DNA from: Flavobacteriaceae bacterium
GTDB taxonomy: Bacteria; Bacteroidota; Bacteroidia; Flavobacteriales; Flavobacteriaceae
DNA length: 12,879 nt
Assembly (NCBI GenBank): GCA_013003145.1
Contig: JABDLH010000023.1
Span: 1 to 12,879 of the forward strand
Reading direction: 5' to 3'
Below the pieces are notes generated by a model. That model saw nothing but the letters and a program-made list of their open reading frames with translations. It made no database searches and was not told where the DNA came from. The position numbers were made by a program, and so were the translations under genes. Shown here in pieces: positions 1 to 7,800 of the stretch. How positions within the stretch are numbered: position 1 is the first letter of the stretch; the number at the start of each line of letters is the position of its first letter.

Positions 1-40
1 ATTTTGTTTAAAGATAATGTGATTAAAGTCTACAAGAATA

Positions 41-496
41 TTAAGGCAGCCTTACCGTGTCCGGGACCAGCCCGGTAAAATCACCCCCATGCCGGATAAC
101 ATCACGTACGATAGAGGAGCTGATATACGACTTGCCCGAGGAGGTAAGCAGAAAAACGGTTTCTATTTCCGAGAGTTTCCTGTTCGTATGTGCGATGGCC
201 TTTTCAAATTCGAAATCCCCCGGATTGCGCAATCCCCGGAGAATAAACCCTGCATCGACTTTTTTACAGAAATCAACTGTCAGTCCTTCGTAGGTCAGGA
301 CACGGATTTTAGGTTCATCACGAAATGCTTCTTCTATAAATTGTAGCCTGTCTTCCAGGGAAAACATATATTTTTTTTCCGCATTGATGCCGATGGCAAT
401 GATGAGTTCATCAAACAGGGTGATTCCTCTCTGGATAATATCAAAATGTCCCAGGGTGATGGGGTCAAAAGATCCAGGAAAAATGGCTCGTCTCAT
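41..496 (-). CDS. coaD: Pantetheine-phosphate adenylyltransferase (CoaD/PPAT)
   Basis: Cytoplasmic enzyme for the penultimate step of coenzyme A synthesis: ATP plus 4'-phosphopantetheine gives dephospho-CoA and pyrophosphate. The 151-aa product has the usual bacterial CoaD length and is a single nucleotidyltransferase (HIGH-superfamily) domain. Visible hallmarks are PGSFDPITLGH at residues 7-17 (the TxGH-type ATP-binding motif, His17), the RGLRNPGDFEFE segment at 88-98, which forms part of the substrate pocket in this family, and ISSSIVR at 125-131 (the ISSTxxR-like motif). The start is the ATG at 496, directly before the typical MRRAIFPGSF. It lies 33 nt after the ddl stop on the same strand, so co-transcription with ddl is likely. 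No terminator is visible in the 40 nt left before the window edge, and the transcript may continue. Confidence 0.97.
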   Translation of the reverse strand: MRRAIFPGSFDPITLGHFDIIQRGITLFDELIIAIGINAEKKYMFSLEDRLQFIEEAFRDEPKIRVLTYEGLTVDFCKKVDAGFILRGLRNPGDFEFEKAIAHTNRKLSEIETVFLLTSSGKSYISSSIVRDVIRHGGDFTGLVPDTVRLP

Positions 497-529
497 ACTG
501 TGTAATTTCTACTTTCCAAGGTACTCAAT

Positions 530-1504
530 TTACTTTAAAGCTTCGTTAATGGCATTTTCAAATAGCTGCGGAAGTGAGACGCCTGCTGCTCTTGCCTGTT
601 GAGGGAGAATACTTTCTTCCGTGAGTCCCGGGGTGGTGTTCATTTCCAGCATATAGGGTTCGTCATTGACAAAAATGAATTCACTCCTGGAGAAGCCTTT
701 CATTTTTAACAGGTCGTATACTTTTCGGGCTACCTCGGTTACCCTTCGTTCCTGCTGTACACTCAGCCGGGCCGGGGTGATCTCTTGTGCCTTGCCTTCG
801 TACTTGGCGGCAAAATCAAAGAAATCGTTCTCCGATACAATTTCCGTAATAGGTAATACGGTAGTCTTGCCCTTGTAATTGATAACTCCGACAGAGACTT
901 CGGTCCCGTCAAGGAAAGCCTCTATAAGTATCTCGTTATCTTCGGCGAATGCTTTCTCAATAGCATCGGCAAATTCTTCCTTCTTATAAACTTTGGTGAT
1001 ACCATAACTGCTGCCGGCCTTGTTGGCCTTCACAAAGCAGGGAAGACCCACTTTGCCGATAATCTCGTCTTCTTCGTAGGTATCCCCCATGTTCAGGTAA
1101 TAGGAAGCGGCAGATTTGATTCCGTAAGGTTTCAATACGCTGAGCAGGTCTCTTTTATTAAAGGTCAGGGCTGCCTGGTAGTGGTTGCATGAGGTCTGTG
1201 GAACACCTATGAGTTCAAAATAGGCCGCCAGGTACCCGTCTTCCCCTGGATTACCGTGAATGGCGTTGAATACACAGTCAAAATGCAGGGTCTTATCCTC
1301 CATGCTGACACTGAAATCATGGCGGTTTACCGGGAATTCACGATCTTGCTCATCGAGGCAGACCCATTTATCTTTCCGGATCAGGATGCGGTGACGATTA
1401 AATTTTTTCGGATCCAGGTATTTATAGACGACACTTCCACTTTTCAGGGAGATCTGGTACTCGCTGGAATACCCTCCCATTATTATCGCAATATTTTTTC
1501 TCAT
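530..1504 (-). CDS. ddl: D-alanine--D-alanine ligase
   Basis: ATP-dependent cytoplasmic ligase that makes the D-Ala-D-Ala dipeptide for peptidoglycan precursors. The product is 324 aa from the ATG at 1504. It carries an N-terminal Ddl domain with GGYSSEYQISL near residue 10 (the GGxSxExxVSL motif), then AIHGNPGEDGYL, an ATP-grasp core with CFVKANKAGSSYG, and the C-terminal signature EMNTTPGLTEES, where the Glu and Asn bind Mg2+ and Thr-Pro-Gly shapes the D-Ala site. An in-frame GTG at 1516 would add four residues (M-I-V-S). I prefer the ATG because the conserved N-terminus begins there and a GGGAAG purine run ends 11 nt upstream. It is transcribed divergently from the PASTA/rluD pair and sits just upstream of coaD. 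Confidence 0.96.
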   Translation of the reverse strand: MRKNIAIIMGGYSSEYQISLKSGSVVYKYLDPKKFNRHRILIRKDKWVCLDEQDREFPVNRHDFSVSMEDKTLHFDCVFNAIHGNPGEDGYLAAYFELIGVPQTSCNHYQAALTFNKRDLLSVLKPYGIKSAASYYLNMGDTYEEDEIIGKVGLPCFVKANKAGSSYGITKVYKKEEFADAIEKAFAEDNEILIEAFLDGTEVSVGVINYKGKTTVLPITEIVSENDFFDFAAKYEGKAQEITPARLSVQQERRVTEVARKVYDLLKMKGFSRSEFIFVNDEPYMLEMNTTPGLTEESILPQQARAAGVSLPQLFENAINEALK

Positions 1505-1577
1505 AGAAACAATCACTTCCCGGGAAATCCCGTAAAATATCCATTTTTCAAAGTAAAGAAAAAAGGTGTGGGTTTCC

Positions 1578-1585
1578 TATCTTTG
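1578..1585 (+). promoter_or_regulatory. Candidate -7 element of the PASTA/rluD promoter
   Basis: TATCTTTG matches the Bacteroidota -7 consensus TAnnTTTG exactly and lies 21 nt before the ATG at 1607. No clear TTG -33 partner occurs at the usual distance, where the sequence is a purine-rich run (1551-1570). The 102-bp region to the ddl start at 1504 must also hold the ddl promoter on the other strand. There I see only an imperfect TACTTTG (minus strand, about 1550-1556), so I do not call it. Confidence 0.5.
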
Positions 1586-1606
1586 CTGGGTTAATAAATC
1601 GGACCT

Positions 1607-2194
1607 ATGAAGGATTTCATCAAGTTCCTGGGAAGCAGGACATTTCTTATCAACCTCGGGCTTGCAGCTGTCAGTGTGGTGCTGCTCACTATCCTGGCCA
1701 TGCAGTGGCTGCGTTCATCAACCAATCACGGGGAACACGTAGAGGTCCCGGACCTGTCCAAGCTTTCGGTGACAGACATGAGGAAGAGAATTGAAGAAGC
1801 AGGCCTGCGCTACGAAGTGATGGATTCTGCCAATTTTAACCCGGATTATCCCAGGTTCTCCATCATAGAACAGACGCCTAAAGGAGGTAGCAAGGTAAAA
1901 GAGAACAGGAAGATCTATGTTACGGTTAACCCCTCGGGCTATAAGCAGGTAAGCGTTCCCAACATTATTCAGGTTACCCAGCGAAACGCGGAATCTATGC
2001 TCAGGGCTGTCGGCCTGGAGGTGGAAAGGGTCACTTACATTGATCAATTGGGAAAAAACATGGTTTATTACATCAGGCATAAAGGCAAACAAGTAAAACC
2101 GGGGGATAAACTCCCCAAAAAATCTGAGATCGAACTGGTTTGCGGAAACGGAACTATTCCGGGGAGCGCCCAGGTACAATCAGATTCTGAATAA
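1607..2194 (+). CDS. Membrane-anchored protein with two PASTA domains
   Basis: 195-aa protein with a short cytoplasmic N-terminus (MKDFIKFLGS), one hydrophobic segment at about residues 13-34 that acts as an uncleaved anchor, and a periplasmic part. Two PASTA repeats follow: about 44-109 (starts VEVPDLSKLSV, ends KIYVTVNPS) and about 114-181 (starts VSVPNIIQVTQ, ends EIELVCGNG). Each has the family's V-P-[DN]-[LI] opening, a helix ending in GL, and a P-K-G/K-P-G-type turn before the last strand. PASTA domains in penicillin-binding proteins and Ser/Thr kinases are linked to peptidoglycan or muropeptide sensing. This protein has no kinase or transpeptidase domain, so its role is unknown. Divergent ddl suggests a cell-envelope link (inference). 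It probably forms an operon with rluD, which starts 3 nt after its stop. Confidence 0.88.
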   Translation: MKDFIKFLGSRTFLINLGLAAVSVVLLTILAMQWLRSSTNHGEHVEVPDLSKLSVTDMRKRIEEAGLRYEVMDSANFNPDYPRFSIIEQTPKGGSKVKENRKIYVTVNPSGYKQVSVPNIIQVTQRNAESMLRAVGLEVERVTYIDQLGKNMVYYIRHKGKQVKPGDKLPKKSEIELVCGNGTIPGSAQVQSDSE

Positions 2195-2197
2195 TAA

Positions 2198-3229
2198 ATG
2201 GATACAGCAGAGGAAAATATAGAATTAGGGGACGGGGAATTATTTGAACATTATAAGTTTAAAGCATCAAAAGGACAAGACCCGCTCAGGGTGGATAAGT
2301 TCCTGATGAACTTCATAGAGAATGCGACCCGGAACAAGATACAGCAGGCGGCCAAATCCGGCCATATCTGGGTGAATGATAATATTGTTAAGCAGAATTA
2401 TAAAGTAAAAGCAGGGGATGAGGTAAAAGTGCTCTTTGAGCATCCCCCGCACGAATTTTTGCTGACACCTGAAAACATCCCCCTGGAGATCGTTTATGAG
2501 GACGATGTTCTGTTAGTGGTAAATAAGCCTGCCGGTATGGTAGTACATCCCGGTCATGGTAATTACTCGGGCACCTTGATCAACGCCCTTTTGCATCATA
2601 TAGAACAACTCCCGATGAACAGCAACGAGCGCCCCGGGCTTGTTCACCGTATCGACAAGGATACTTCCGGCCTGCTGGTGGTTGCCAAGACAGAAGCGGC
2701 AATGACCCATCTTGCCCAACAGTTTTTTGATAAAAGCAGCGAAAGGGAATATATCGCCCTGGTATGGGGAAATGTTGTAGAGGATGAAGGAACCATAGAG
2801 GGCCATATCGGGAGGAATCCCAAGAACCGACTGCAAATGCAGGTTTTCCCGGAAGGCGAACAGGGAAAAGAGGCGGTTACCCATTACAAGGTAATAGAAA
2901 GATTAGGTTACGTTACCCTGATCTCCTGCAAACTGGAGACCGGACGTACCCACCAGATCAGAGTTCACCTGAAACATATCGGTCATACCCTGTTTAACGA
3001 TGAGCGCTATGGTGGGGAACGCATACTGAAAGGAACCACTTTTACCAAGTACAGGCAGTTTGTGGATAACGCCTTCAAGATACTTCCCCGGCAGGCACTG
3101 CACGCCAAGACGCTCGGGTTTAAGCACCCGGTCAGTGGAGAGCACAAGCGATTTGACTCCGAGATTCCCGAAGATATGCAGGCATGTATTGATAAATGGC
3201 GCGAATATGCTAAACATACAAGCAAGTAA
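2198..3229 (+). CDS. rluD: RluA/RluD-family large-subunit rRNA pseudouridine synthase
   Basis: 343-aa enzyme that isomerises uridine to pseudouridine in 23S rRNA. It has an N-terminal S4 RNA-binding domain (about residues 28-82, RVDKFLMNFIENATRNKIQQ region) and a catalytic domain from about 95. The motif HRIDKDTSGLL at 150-160 holds the catalytic aspartate (Asp153 in HR-I-D). Other family signatures are VVNKPAGMVVHPGHGN (107-122) and LETGRTHQIRVHLKHIGH in the C-terminal half. The S4 domain plus this core matches RluD, which modifies the helix-69 loop in Escherichia coli, but RluC-like target choice cannot be excluded from sequence. The start ATG is 3 nt after the PASTA gene stop, implying coupled translation. 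Confidence 0.93.
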   Translation: MDTAEENIELGDGELFEHYKFKASKGQDPLRVDKFLMNFIENATRNKIQQAAKSGHIWVNDNIVKQNYKVKAGDEVKVLFEHPPHEFLLTPENIPLEIVYEDDVLLVVNKPAGMVVHPGHGNYSGTLINALLHHIEQLPMNSNERPGLVHRIDKDTSGLLVVAKTEAAMTHLAQQFFDKSSEREYIALVWGNVVEDEGTIEGHIGRNPKNRLQMQVFPEGEQGKEAVTHYKVIERLGYVTLISCKLETGRTHQIRVHLKHIGHTLFNDERYGGERILKGTTFTKYRQFVDNAFKILPRQALHAKTLGFKHPVSGEHKRFDSEIPEDMQACIDKWREYAKHTSK

Positions 3230-3239
3230 GGAATATAAC

Positions 3240-3259
3240 CAATGCTGATAGTGGCATTG
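3240..3259 (+). other. Weak hairpin downstream of rluD
   Basis: CAATGC (3240-3245) and GCATTG (3254-3259) are perfect 6-bp arms around an 8-nt loop, starting 11 nt after the rluD stop and flanked by ATAT on both sides. There is no T-tract after it, so it is at best a poor terminator or a processing structure. The rest of the 96-bp gap to yaaA contains TATTTTTA (3303-3310), a one-mismatch -7-like box with no TTG partner. Confidence 0.3.
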
Positions 3260-3325
3260 AATATCTCTAGGGAAACTACTGTTCTAAGCTGATTTACTTT
3301 TTTATTTTTAGACAAAATTGATACT

Positions 3326-4087
3326 ATGAAAATTGTCATTTCCCCTGCTAAATCTATGGATTACGAGAGGGAATTACCCATACAGACCCATACACAAGCG
3401 CGATTTCTGAAAGAGGCAGAAAGACTGAATAAGATCCTTGCTAAAAAGAGCCCGAAGTCCCTTTCTAAATTAATGGATATTTCAGCCGATCTCGCCGACC
3501 TCAATTGGCAGCGAAACCAGGATTTCAGGCTGCCCTTCAGCGCTGAAAATGCACGGCCGGCTGTGTTTGCCTTTGATGGTGATGTGTACCAAGGATTGGA
3601 TGCCTATACCCTTGAAGAAGGGAAATTAGAGCGTTTGCAGGAGTCGCTGCGCATCCTTTCAGGGCTATACGGTATTCTGAGGCCTTTAGACCTGATACAA
3701 CCTTATCGCCTGGAGATGGGCACTTCATTGAAAGTTGGAAGAAAAAAGAACCTGTACGAATTCTGGAAAGAAAATATCACCCAGGCGCTTAACGATGAGC
3801 TGGAAGAAGGTGAGCTTTTTGTGAATTTAGCCAGTAACGAGTATTTCAACGCTGTGGACACTAAAAAGCTCAAAACGCCTGTAATTACACCTGTTTTTAA
3901 GGATTGGAAAAATGACAACCTGAAAGTCATTAGTTTCTTTGCCAAGAAGGCCAGGGGTGCGATGGTTCGTTATATCGTGGATAAAGATGCCAGGACACTG
4001 GACGATCTTAAAGGCTTTGACTACCTCGATTACTGTTACAGCAAGGAACATACGCTGAAAGAGAATAATCCTGTATTTGTTCGGTAG
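3326..4087 (+). CDS. yaaA: Peroxide stress protein YaaA (DUF328/UPF0246)
   Basis: 253-aa cytoplasmic protein, close to the roughly 258 aa of the Escherichia coli member. The opening [25 protein letters not shown] at 83-93, [22 protein letters not shown] at about 111-132, [14 protein letters not shown] at 165-178 and [10 protein letters not shown] at 204-213 are all hallmarks of this single-domain family. In E. coli YaaA limits free intracellular iron during hydrogen peroxide stress and belongs to the OxyR regulon. That role is transferred by family and is not shown here. The ATG at 3326 begins the conserved N-terminus. It follows rluD by 96 nt and precedes the small lipoprotein gene by 52 nt on the same strand, so it may have its own promoter in the rluD gap. 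Confidence 0.95.
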   Translation: MKIVISPAKSMDYERELPIQTHTQARFLKEAERLNKILAKKSPKSLSKLMDISADLADLNWQRNQDFRLPFSAENARPAVFAFDGDVYQGLDAYTLEEGKLERLQESLRILSGLYGILRPLDLIQPYRLEMGTSLKVGRKKNLYEFWKENITQALNDELEEGELFVNLASNEYFNAVDTKKLKTPVITPVFKDWKNDNLKVISFFAKKARGAMVRYIVDKDARTLDDLKGFDYLDYCYSKEHTLKENNPVFVR

Positions 4088-4139
4088 AATAAATTTCCCC
4101 TGCCTGCGTTGTAAAGTATAGCACTAAAACGATATTCCG

Positions 4140-4505
4140 ATGAAACGCCTGTCTATACTTCTATTTTGTATTTGCCTTGGGATGGTATCCTGTACAGATC
4201 GTGATGATGAACTTCAACAGCTGCAGATAAGGGTCAGGAATATGAATACCTTCCAGTATGACCGAGTGATCGTCGGAGACCAGGAATCTGTGCACGAATC
4301 AGTGCTACCTGGTGAATATTCCGAATACCTCCCGTATGACACCGCCTACAGGTACGCTTACGTGGAAATTATTTCCGGGGACTCTACCTTTATCGCCCAG
4401 CCCATAGATTTTGTCGGGGAGACTCCCCTTCCGGCGGGGTTTTACACCTATGAACTTACCGCAACCGGAGATCGTACGGTAGAGATCAATTTTGTACTTG
4501 ACTAA
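4140..4505 (+). CDS. Small putative surface lipoprotein, function unknown
   Basis: 121-aa product with a lipoprotein signal peptide: basic MKR, hydrophobic SILLFCICLGM, then a VSC lipobox with Cys18 as the likely lipidated residue. TDRDDE follows at once; acidic residues just after the cysteine resemble the lipoprotein export signal described in Capnocytophaga and Flavobacterium, so placement on the cell surface is plausible (inference). The mature part of about 100 aa looks like a single beta-rich domain (alternating hydrophobics, IQVRVRN-like strands, a GEYSEY turn and an aromatic YRYAYVEI strand), perhaps Ig-like. I recognise no family. It lies 52 nt downstream of yaaA. Its TAA at 4503-4505 overlaps the stop of the opposing bTHX gene. 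Confidence 0.8.
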   Translation: MKRLSILLFCICLGMVSCTDRDDELQQLQIRVRNMNTFQYDRVIVGDQESVHESVLPGEYSEYLPYDTAYRYAYVEIISGDSTFIAQPIDFVGETPLPAGFYTYELTATGDRTVEINFVLD

Positions 4506-4630
4506 GCCTTATTCTTAATATTAATTTTCTCTTCTACCGATGGTTTGCGCTTAATCTTACGTGCTCTCCTGGCGCCAAACGATTTATTGGCAATCTTCCC
4601 TCGCTTTGTTTTTTTATCACCTTTACCCAT
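4502..4630 (-). CDS. Small ribosomal subunit protein bTHX
   Basis: A 42-aa, strongly basic ORF, reading M-G-K-G-D-K-K-T-K-R-G-K-I-A-N-K-S-F-G-A and continuing R-R-A-R-K-I-K-R. The opening MGKGDKKTKRGKI, then a K-S-[FY]-G turn and an arginine/lysine-rich run, is the signature of bTHX (Thx, S31e-like), the tiny 30S protein first seen in Thermus and common in Bacteroidota. It packs into the 30S head. The ATG is at 4630 and the TAG at 4502-4504. The gene is convergent with the lipoprotein gene and the two stops overlap by 4 bp. It has a plausible promoter directly upstream (4653-4683, minus strand). Its length puts it below many gene-calling cut-offs. Confidence 0.93.
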   Translation of the reverse strand: MGKGDKKTKRGKIANKSFGARRARKIKRKPSVEEKINIKNKA

Positions 4631-4652
4631 AGCTCGTTTCTTTTATGTGCTA

Positions 4653-4683
4653 TAAAGATACCCAAGATCTTGGTGCAAATCAA
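4653..4683 (-). promoter_or_regulatory. Promoter of bTHX with internal palindrome
   Basis: On the minus strand a TTG (complement of 4681-4683) is followed after exactly 20 nt by TATCTTTA (complement of 4653-4660), one mismatch from TAnnTTTG. Spacing fits the Bacteroidota -33/-7 pattern. The ATG lies 22 nt downstream of the -7 box, giving a very short leader. The 20-nt spacer holds the perfect 12-bp palindrome CCAAGATCTTGG (4662-4673). Confidence 0.6.
4662..4673. repeat. 12-bp perfect palindrome in bTHX promoter spacer
   Basis: CCAAGATCTTGG is self-complementary over its full length and sits between the -33 and -7 boxes of the bTHX promoter. That is a typical operator position for a dimeric repressor, but no regulator is known from this sequence. 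Confidence 0.6.
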
Positions 4684-4719
4684 GTTCTGGCATTACACAA
4701 GGCTCAAATTCTGAACAGG

Positions 4720-4745
4720 GTATTCTAAGTGTTTGCGTATTCTAA
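4720..4745. repeat. Two direct copies of GTATTCTAA, 17 bp apart
   Basis: GTATTCTAA occurs at 4720-4728 and again at 4737-4745, start-to-start distance 17 bp, in the middle of the divergent bTHX/pyc intergenic region. Nothing else in the 267-bp gap is gene-like. Function unknown; it could be a paired protein-binding site or chance in AT-rich DNA. Confidence 0.45.
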
Positions 4746-4840
4746 AAGAAAACGTTTGAAACTCGGAATTTAATTGATGAAAACAGGCTTTTTCACTGCA
4801 AAATTGTAACAAAATGCGTCCTTTTTATAAGGATATCGCA

Positions 4841-4871
4841 TTGCTTTCTTAGGTCAAAAAGCCTAAGTTTG
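4841..4871 (+). promoter_or_regulatory. Promoter of pyruvate carboxylase
   Basis: TTG at 4841-4843 is followed after 20 nt by TAAGTTTG at 4864-4871, a perfect TAnnTTTG -7 box. This is the best match to the Bacteroidota housekeeping promoter in the window. Transcription should begin about 5-8 nt further on, leaving a leader of only about 20 nt before the GTG at 4898. An inverted repeat, CTTAGG (4848-4853) and CCTAAG (4862-4867), overlaps the -7 box. Confidence 0.72.
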
Positions 4872-4897
4872 TTTTCATTAACAGTAAAGCATTTTCA

Positions 4898-7800
4898 GTG
4901 GAAATTAAGAAGGTTTTAGTAGCGAACAGAGGAGAGATAGCCATCCGGATTTTCCGGGCATGTGTAGAGATAGGAGTGCGAACAGTAGGAATCTATACCT
5001 ACGAAGACCGCTATTCCCTTCACCGCTATAAAGCGGACGAATGCTACCAGATTGGAGGGGAAGGGGAGCCATTAAAACCTTACCTGGATATCGATGCCAT
5101 TATACAGGTGGCAAAAGACAACCAGGTAGATGCTATTCACCCGGGCTACGGATTCCTTTCTGAAAACGCCACTTTTGCACGTAAATGCGAGGAAAATGGC
5201 ATCATTTTTATAGGACCCAAGGTATCTGTACTTAAAGCCCTGGGGGATAAGATCACGGCCAAAGAAGTTGCGGTGGCTAATAAGGTCCCTGTGATCGAAA
5301 GCAGTCAGAAAGACTTAGATGATGTCAAGATCGCAATATCCGAAGCCAACAGGATAGGGTACCCGGTGATGCTGAAGGCGGCCTCCGGGGGAGGTGGCCG
5401 GGGAATGCGGGTCATCAGGACTGAAGACGAACTCAGGAAGGCCTATCCAGAAGCCAGGAGGGAATCGCTCAATGCCTTCGGGGATGATACCGTTTTCCTG
5501 GAAAAATTTGTAGAGAATCCAAAGCACATAGAAGTTCAGATCGTCGCGGATACTCATGGGAATATAGTGCACTTGTATGAGCGGGACTGTTCTGTTCAAA
5601 GGAGATACCAGAAAGTTATAGAGTTTGCTCCGTCTGTTGGCCTGTCCGATGAGACCAAGAATAAACTCTACACCTATGCCATTGATATATGCAAGGCCGT
5701 TAATTACAACAATATCGGGACCGTACAATTCCTGGTAGATGATGATCGCAGTAATTATTTTATAGAGGTCAACCCAAGGATACAGGTAGAACATACGGTA
5801 ACTGAAATGGTGACTAATATAGACCTGGTCAAGGCCCAGCTATTTATCGCCGGGGGCTATCGCCTTTCTGATAAACAGATCAAGATCCCGGACCAGGCCT
5901 CGGTAAAGGTGACCGGTTATGCCCTGCAATGCCGGGTTACTACGGAAGATCCCGGGAACGATTTTAAACCTGATTACGGGGTGGTCACCACCTACCGCAG
6001 TGCTTCCGGGTTTGGAATCCGCCTTGACGCGGGCAGTATTTACCAGGGAGTAGTTATTTCTCCTTTCTTTGACTCTATGTTGGTTAAAGTTTCCGCGATC
6101 AGCCGGACCCTGGACGGATCTTGCAGGAAGATGCGGAGAGCCCTGGCCGAATTCAGGATACGAGGTGTAAAAACTAATATGGCTTTCCTGGATAATATCC
6201 TGAAACATCCTTCTTTCCGGGAAGGCAAAGTGACGGTCAACTTTATCAAGAATGAACCAAAACTGTTCGAGTTCACCGAGCCCCGAAACAGGGCGAATAA
6301 ACTTTTAGAGTTCCTTGGTGAGAATATCGTTAACGGGAATCCGGATGTAAAGAATGTTGATCCCAACCGGGTATTTTCCAAACCAAAGGTTCCCTCTTAT
6401 CCATCAAGGGAGCCTTATCCAAAAGGGACCAAAGACCTGCTCACGGAGCTGGGTCCCGAAGGACTGGCTAATTGGCTGAAATCTGAGAAGAAAGTTCATT
6501 TCACCGATACGACCATGCGCGATGCACACCAGAGCTTACTGGCTACCAGGATGCGGACCGCAGATATGCTGAAGGTGGCCGAGGGATATGCGAAGAACCA
6601 CCCGGAAATATTTAGCCTGGAAGTCTGGGGAGGGGCAACTTTCGATGTATGCCTCAGGTTTCTACAGGAAAATCCATGGGAGCGTTTAGAATTATTAAGG
6701 GAAGCAATGCCCAATATACTACTGCAAATGCTGATCAGGGGTTCTAACGGGGTGGGTTATACGGCATACCCGGATAACGTGATCGCTAAATTTGTCGAAC
6801 AATCCTGGGAAAGCGGGATCGACCTTTTCAGGATCTTTGACTCTTTGAACTGGATGAAGTCCTTGGCTCCTTGTATAGAACATGTAAGAACCAGGACCAA
6901 TGGTATAGCCGAAGGATCTATCTGTTATACCGGTGATATCCTGGATCCTGCCAAGACAAAATATGACCTGAAATATTACGTACAGTTGGCCAAGGACCTG
7001 GAGAATGCCGGGGCGCATATCTTGGGAATTAAGGATATGGCAGGATTACTTAAGCCGAATGCGGCTTACGAGCTGGTATCGGCCCTGAAATCTGAGATCA
7101 ATATCCCCATTCACTTACATACCCATGATACCTCCTCCATCCAGCCGGCTACTTATCTGAAGGCGGTGGAGGCCGGTGTGGATGTGGTAGATGTAGCCCT
7201 TGGAGGCTTGTCCGGACTTACCTCTCAACCTAATTTTAATTCGGTGGTTGAGATGCTGCGATTCCACGAACGGGAAAACTTGCTGGACCACAAAAAATTA
7301 TCCGAATATTCCAATTACTGGGAGACGGTCAGGAATTATTACTATCCGTTCGAATCCGGATTAAAATCAGGATCCGGGGATGTGTACAACCACGAGATTC
7401 CCGGCGGACAATATTCTAACCTGAAAGGACAGGCCATTGCCCTTGGATTGGAAAATAAATTTCCAGAGATCACAAAAATGTATGCTGAGGTTAACGAGAT
7501 GTTCGGAGATATCATTAAAGTGACCCCGAGTTCTAAGGTCGTAGGGGATATGGCCCAATTTATGATCAGTAATGGGTATACCGTAGAGGATATCATGGAA
7601 AGAGGAGAAAACTTTTCATATCCCAGTTCCGTGGTGAGCTTCTTCAGGGGTGACCTGGGGCAACCGGTGGGTGGATTCCCGGAGAAATTACAAAAGATCA
7701 TTCTTAAAGGAGAGGAGCCTTACACGGATCGGCCGAATGCCCATTTGGAGCCGGTCGACTTTGATAAGGAATTTGAAGATTTCAAGAAGAAATTCGGTTC

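Noticed and set aside
1..40. A gene fragment or terminator downstream of coaD
   Set aside because: Forty AT-rich bases with no inverted repeat and no start codon context that can be evaluated.
1256..1594. Plus-strand open frame of 112 codons antisense to the ddl 5' end
   Set aside because: It lies almost wholly over the clearly coding ddl gene, its translation has no recognisable domain, and it has no promoter. It is a shadow frame.
3303..3310. TATTTTTA as the yaaA -7 promoter box
   Set aside because: One mismatch to TAnnTTTG and no TTG about 20 nt upstream. It lies only 15 nt before the ATG in an AT-rich run, so the match is weak.
5315..5794. Minus-strand open frame of 159 codons inside pyc
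   Set aside because: Antisense to the conserved biotin carboxylase domain; the translation resembles no family and is explained by codon bias of the real gene.
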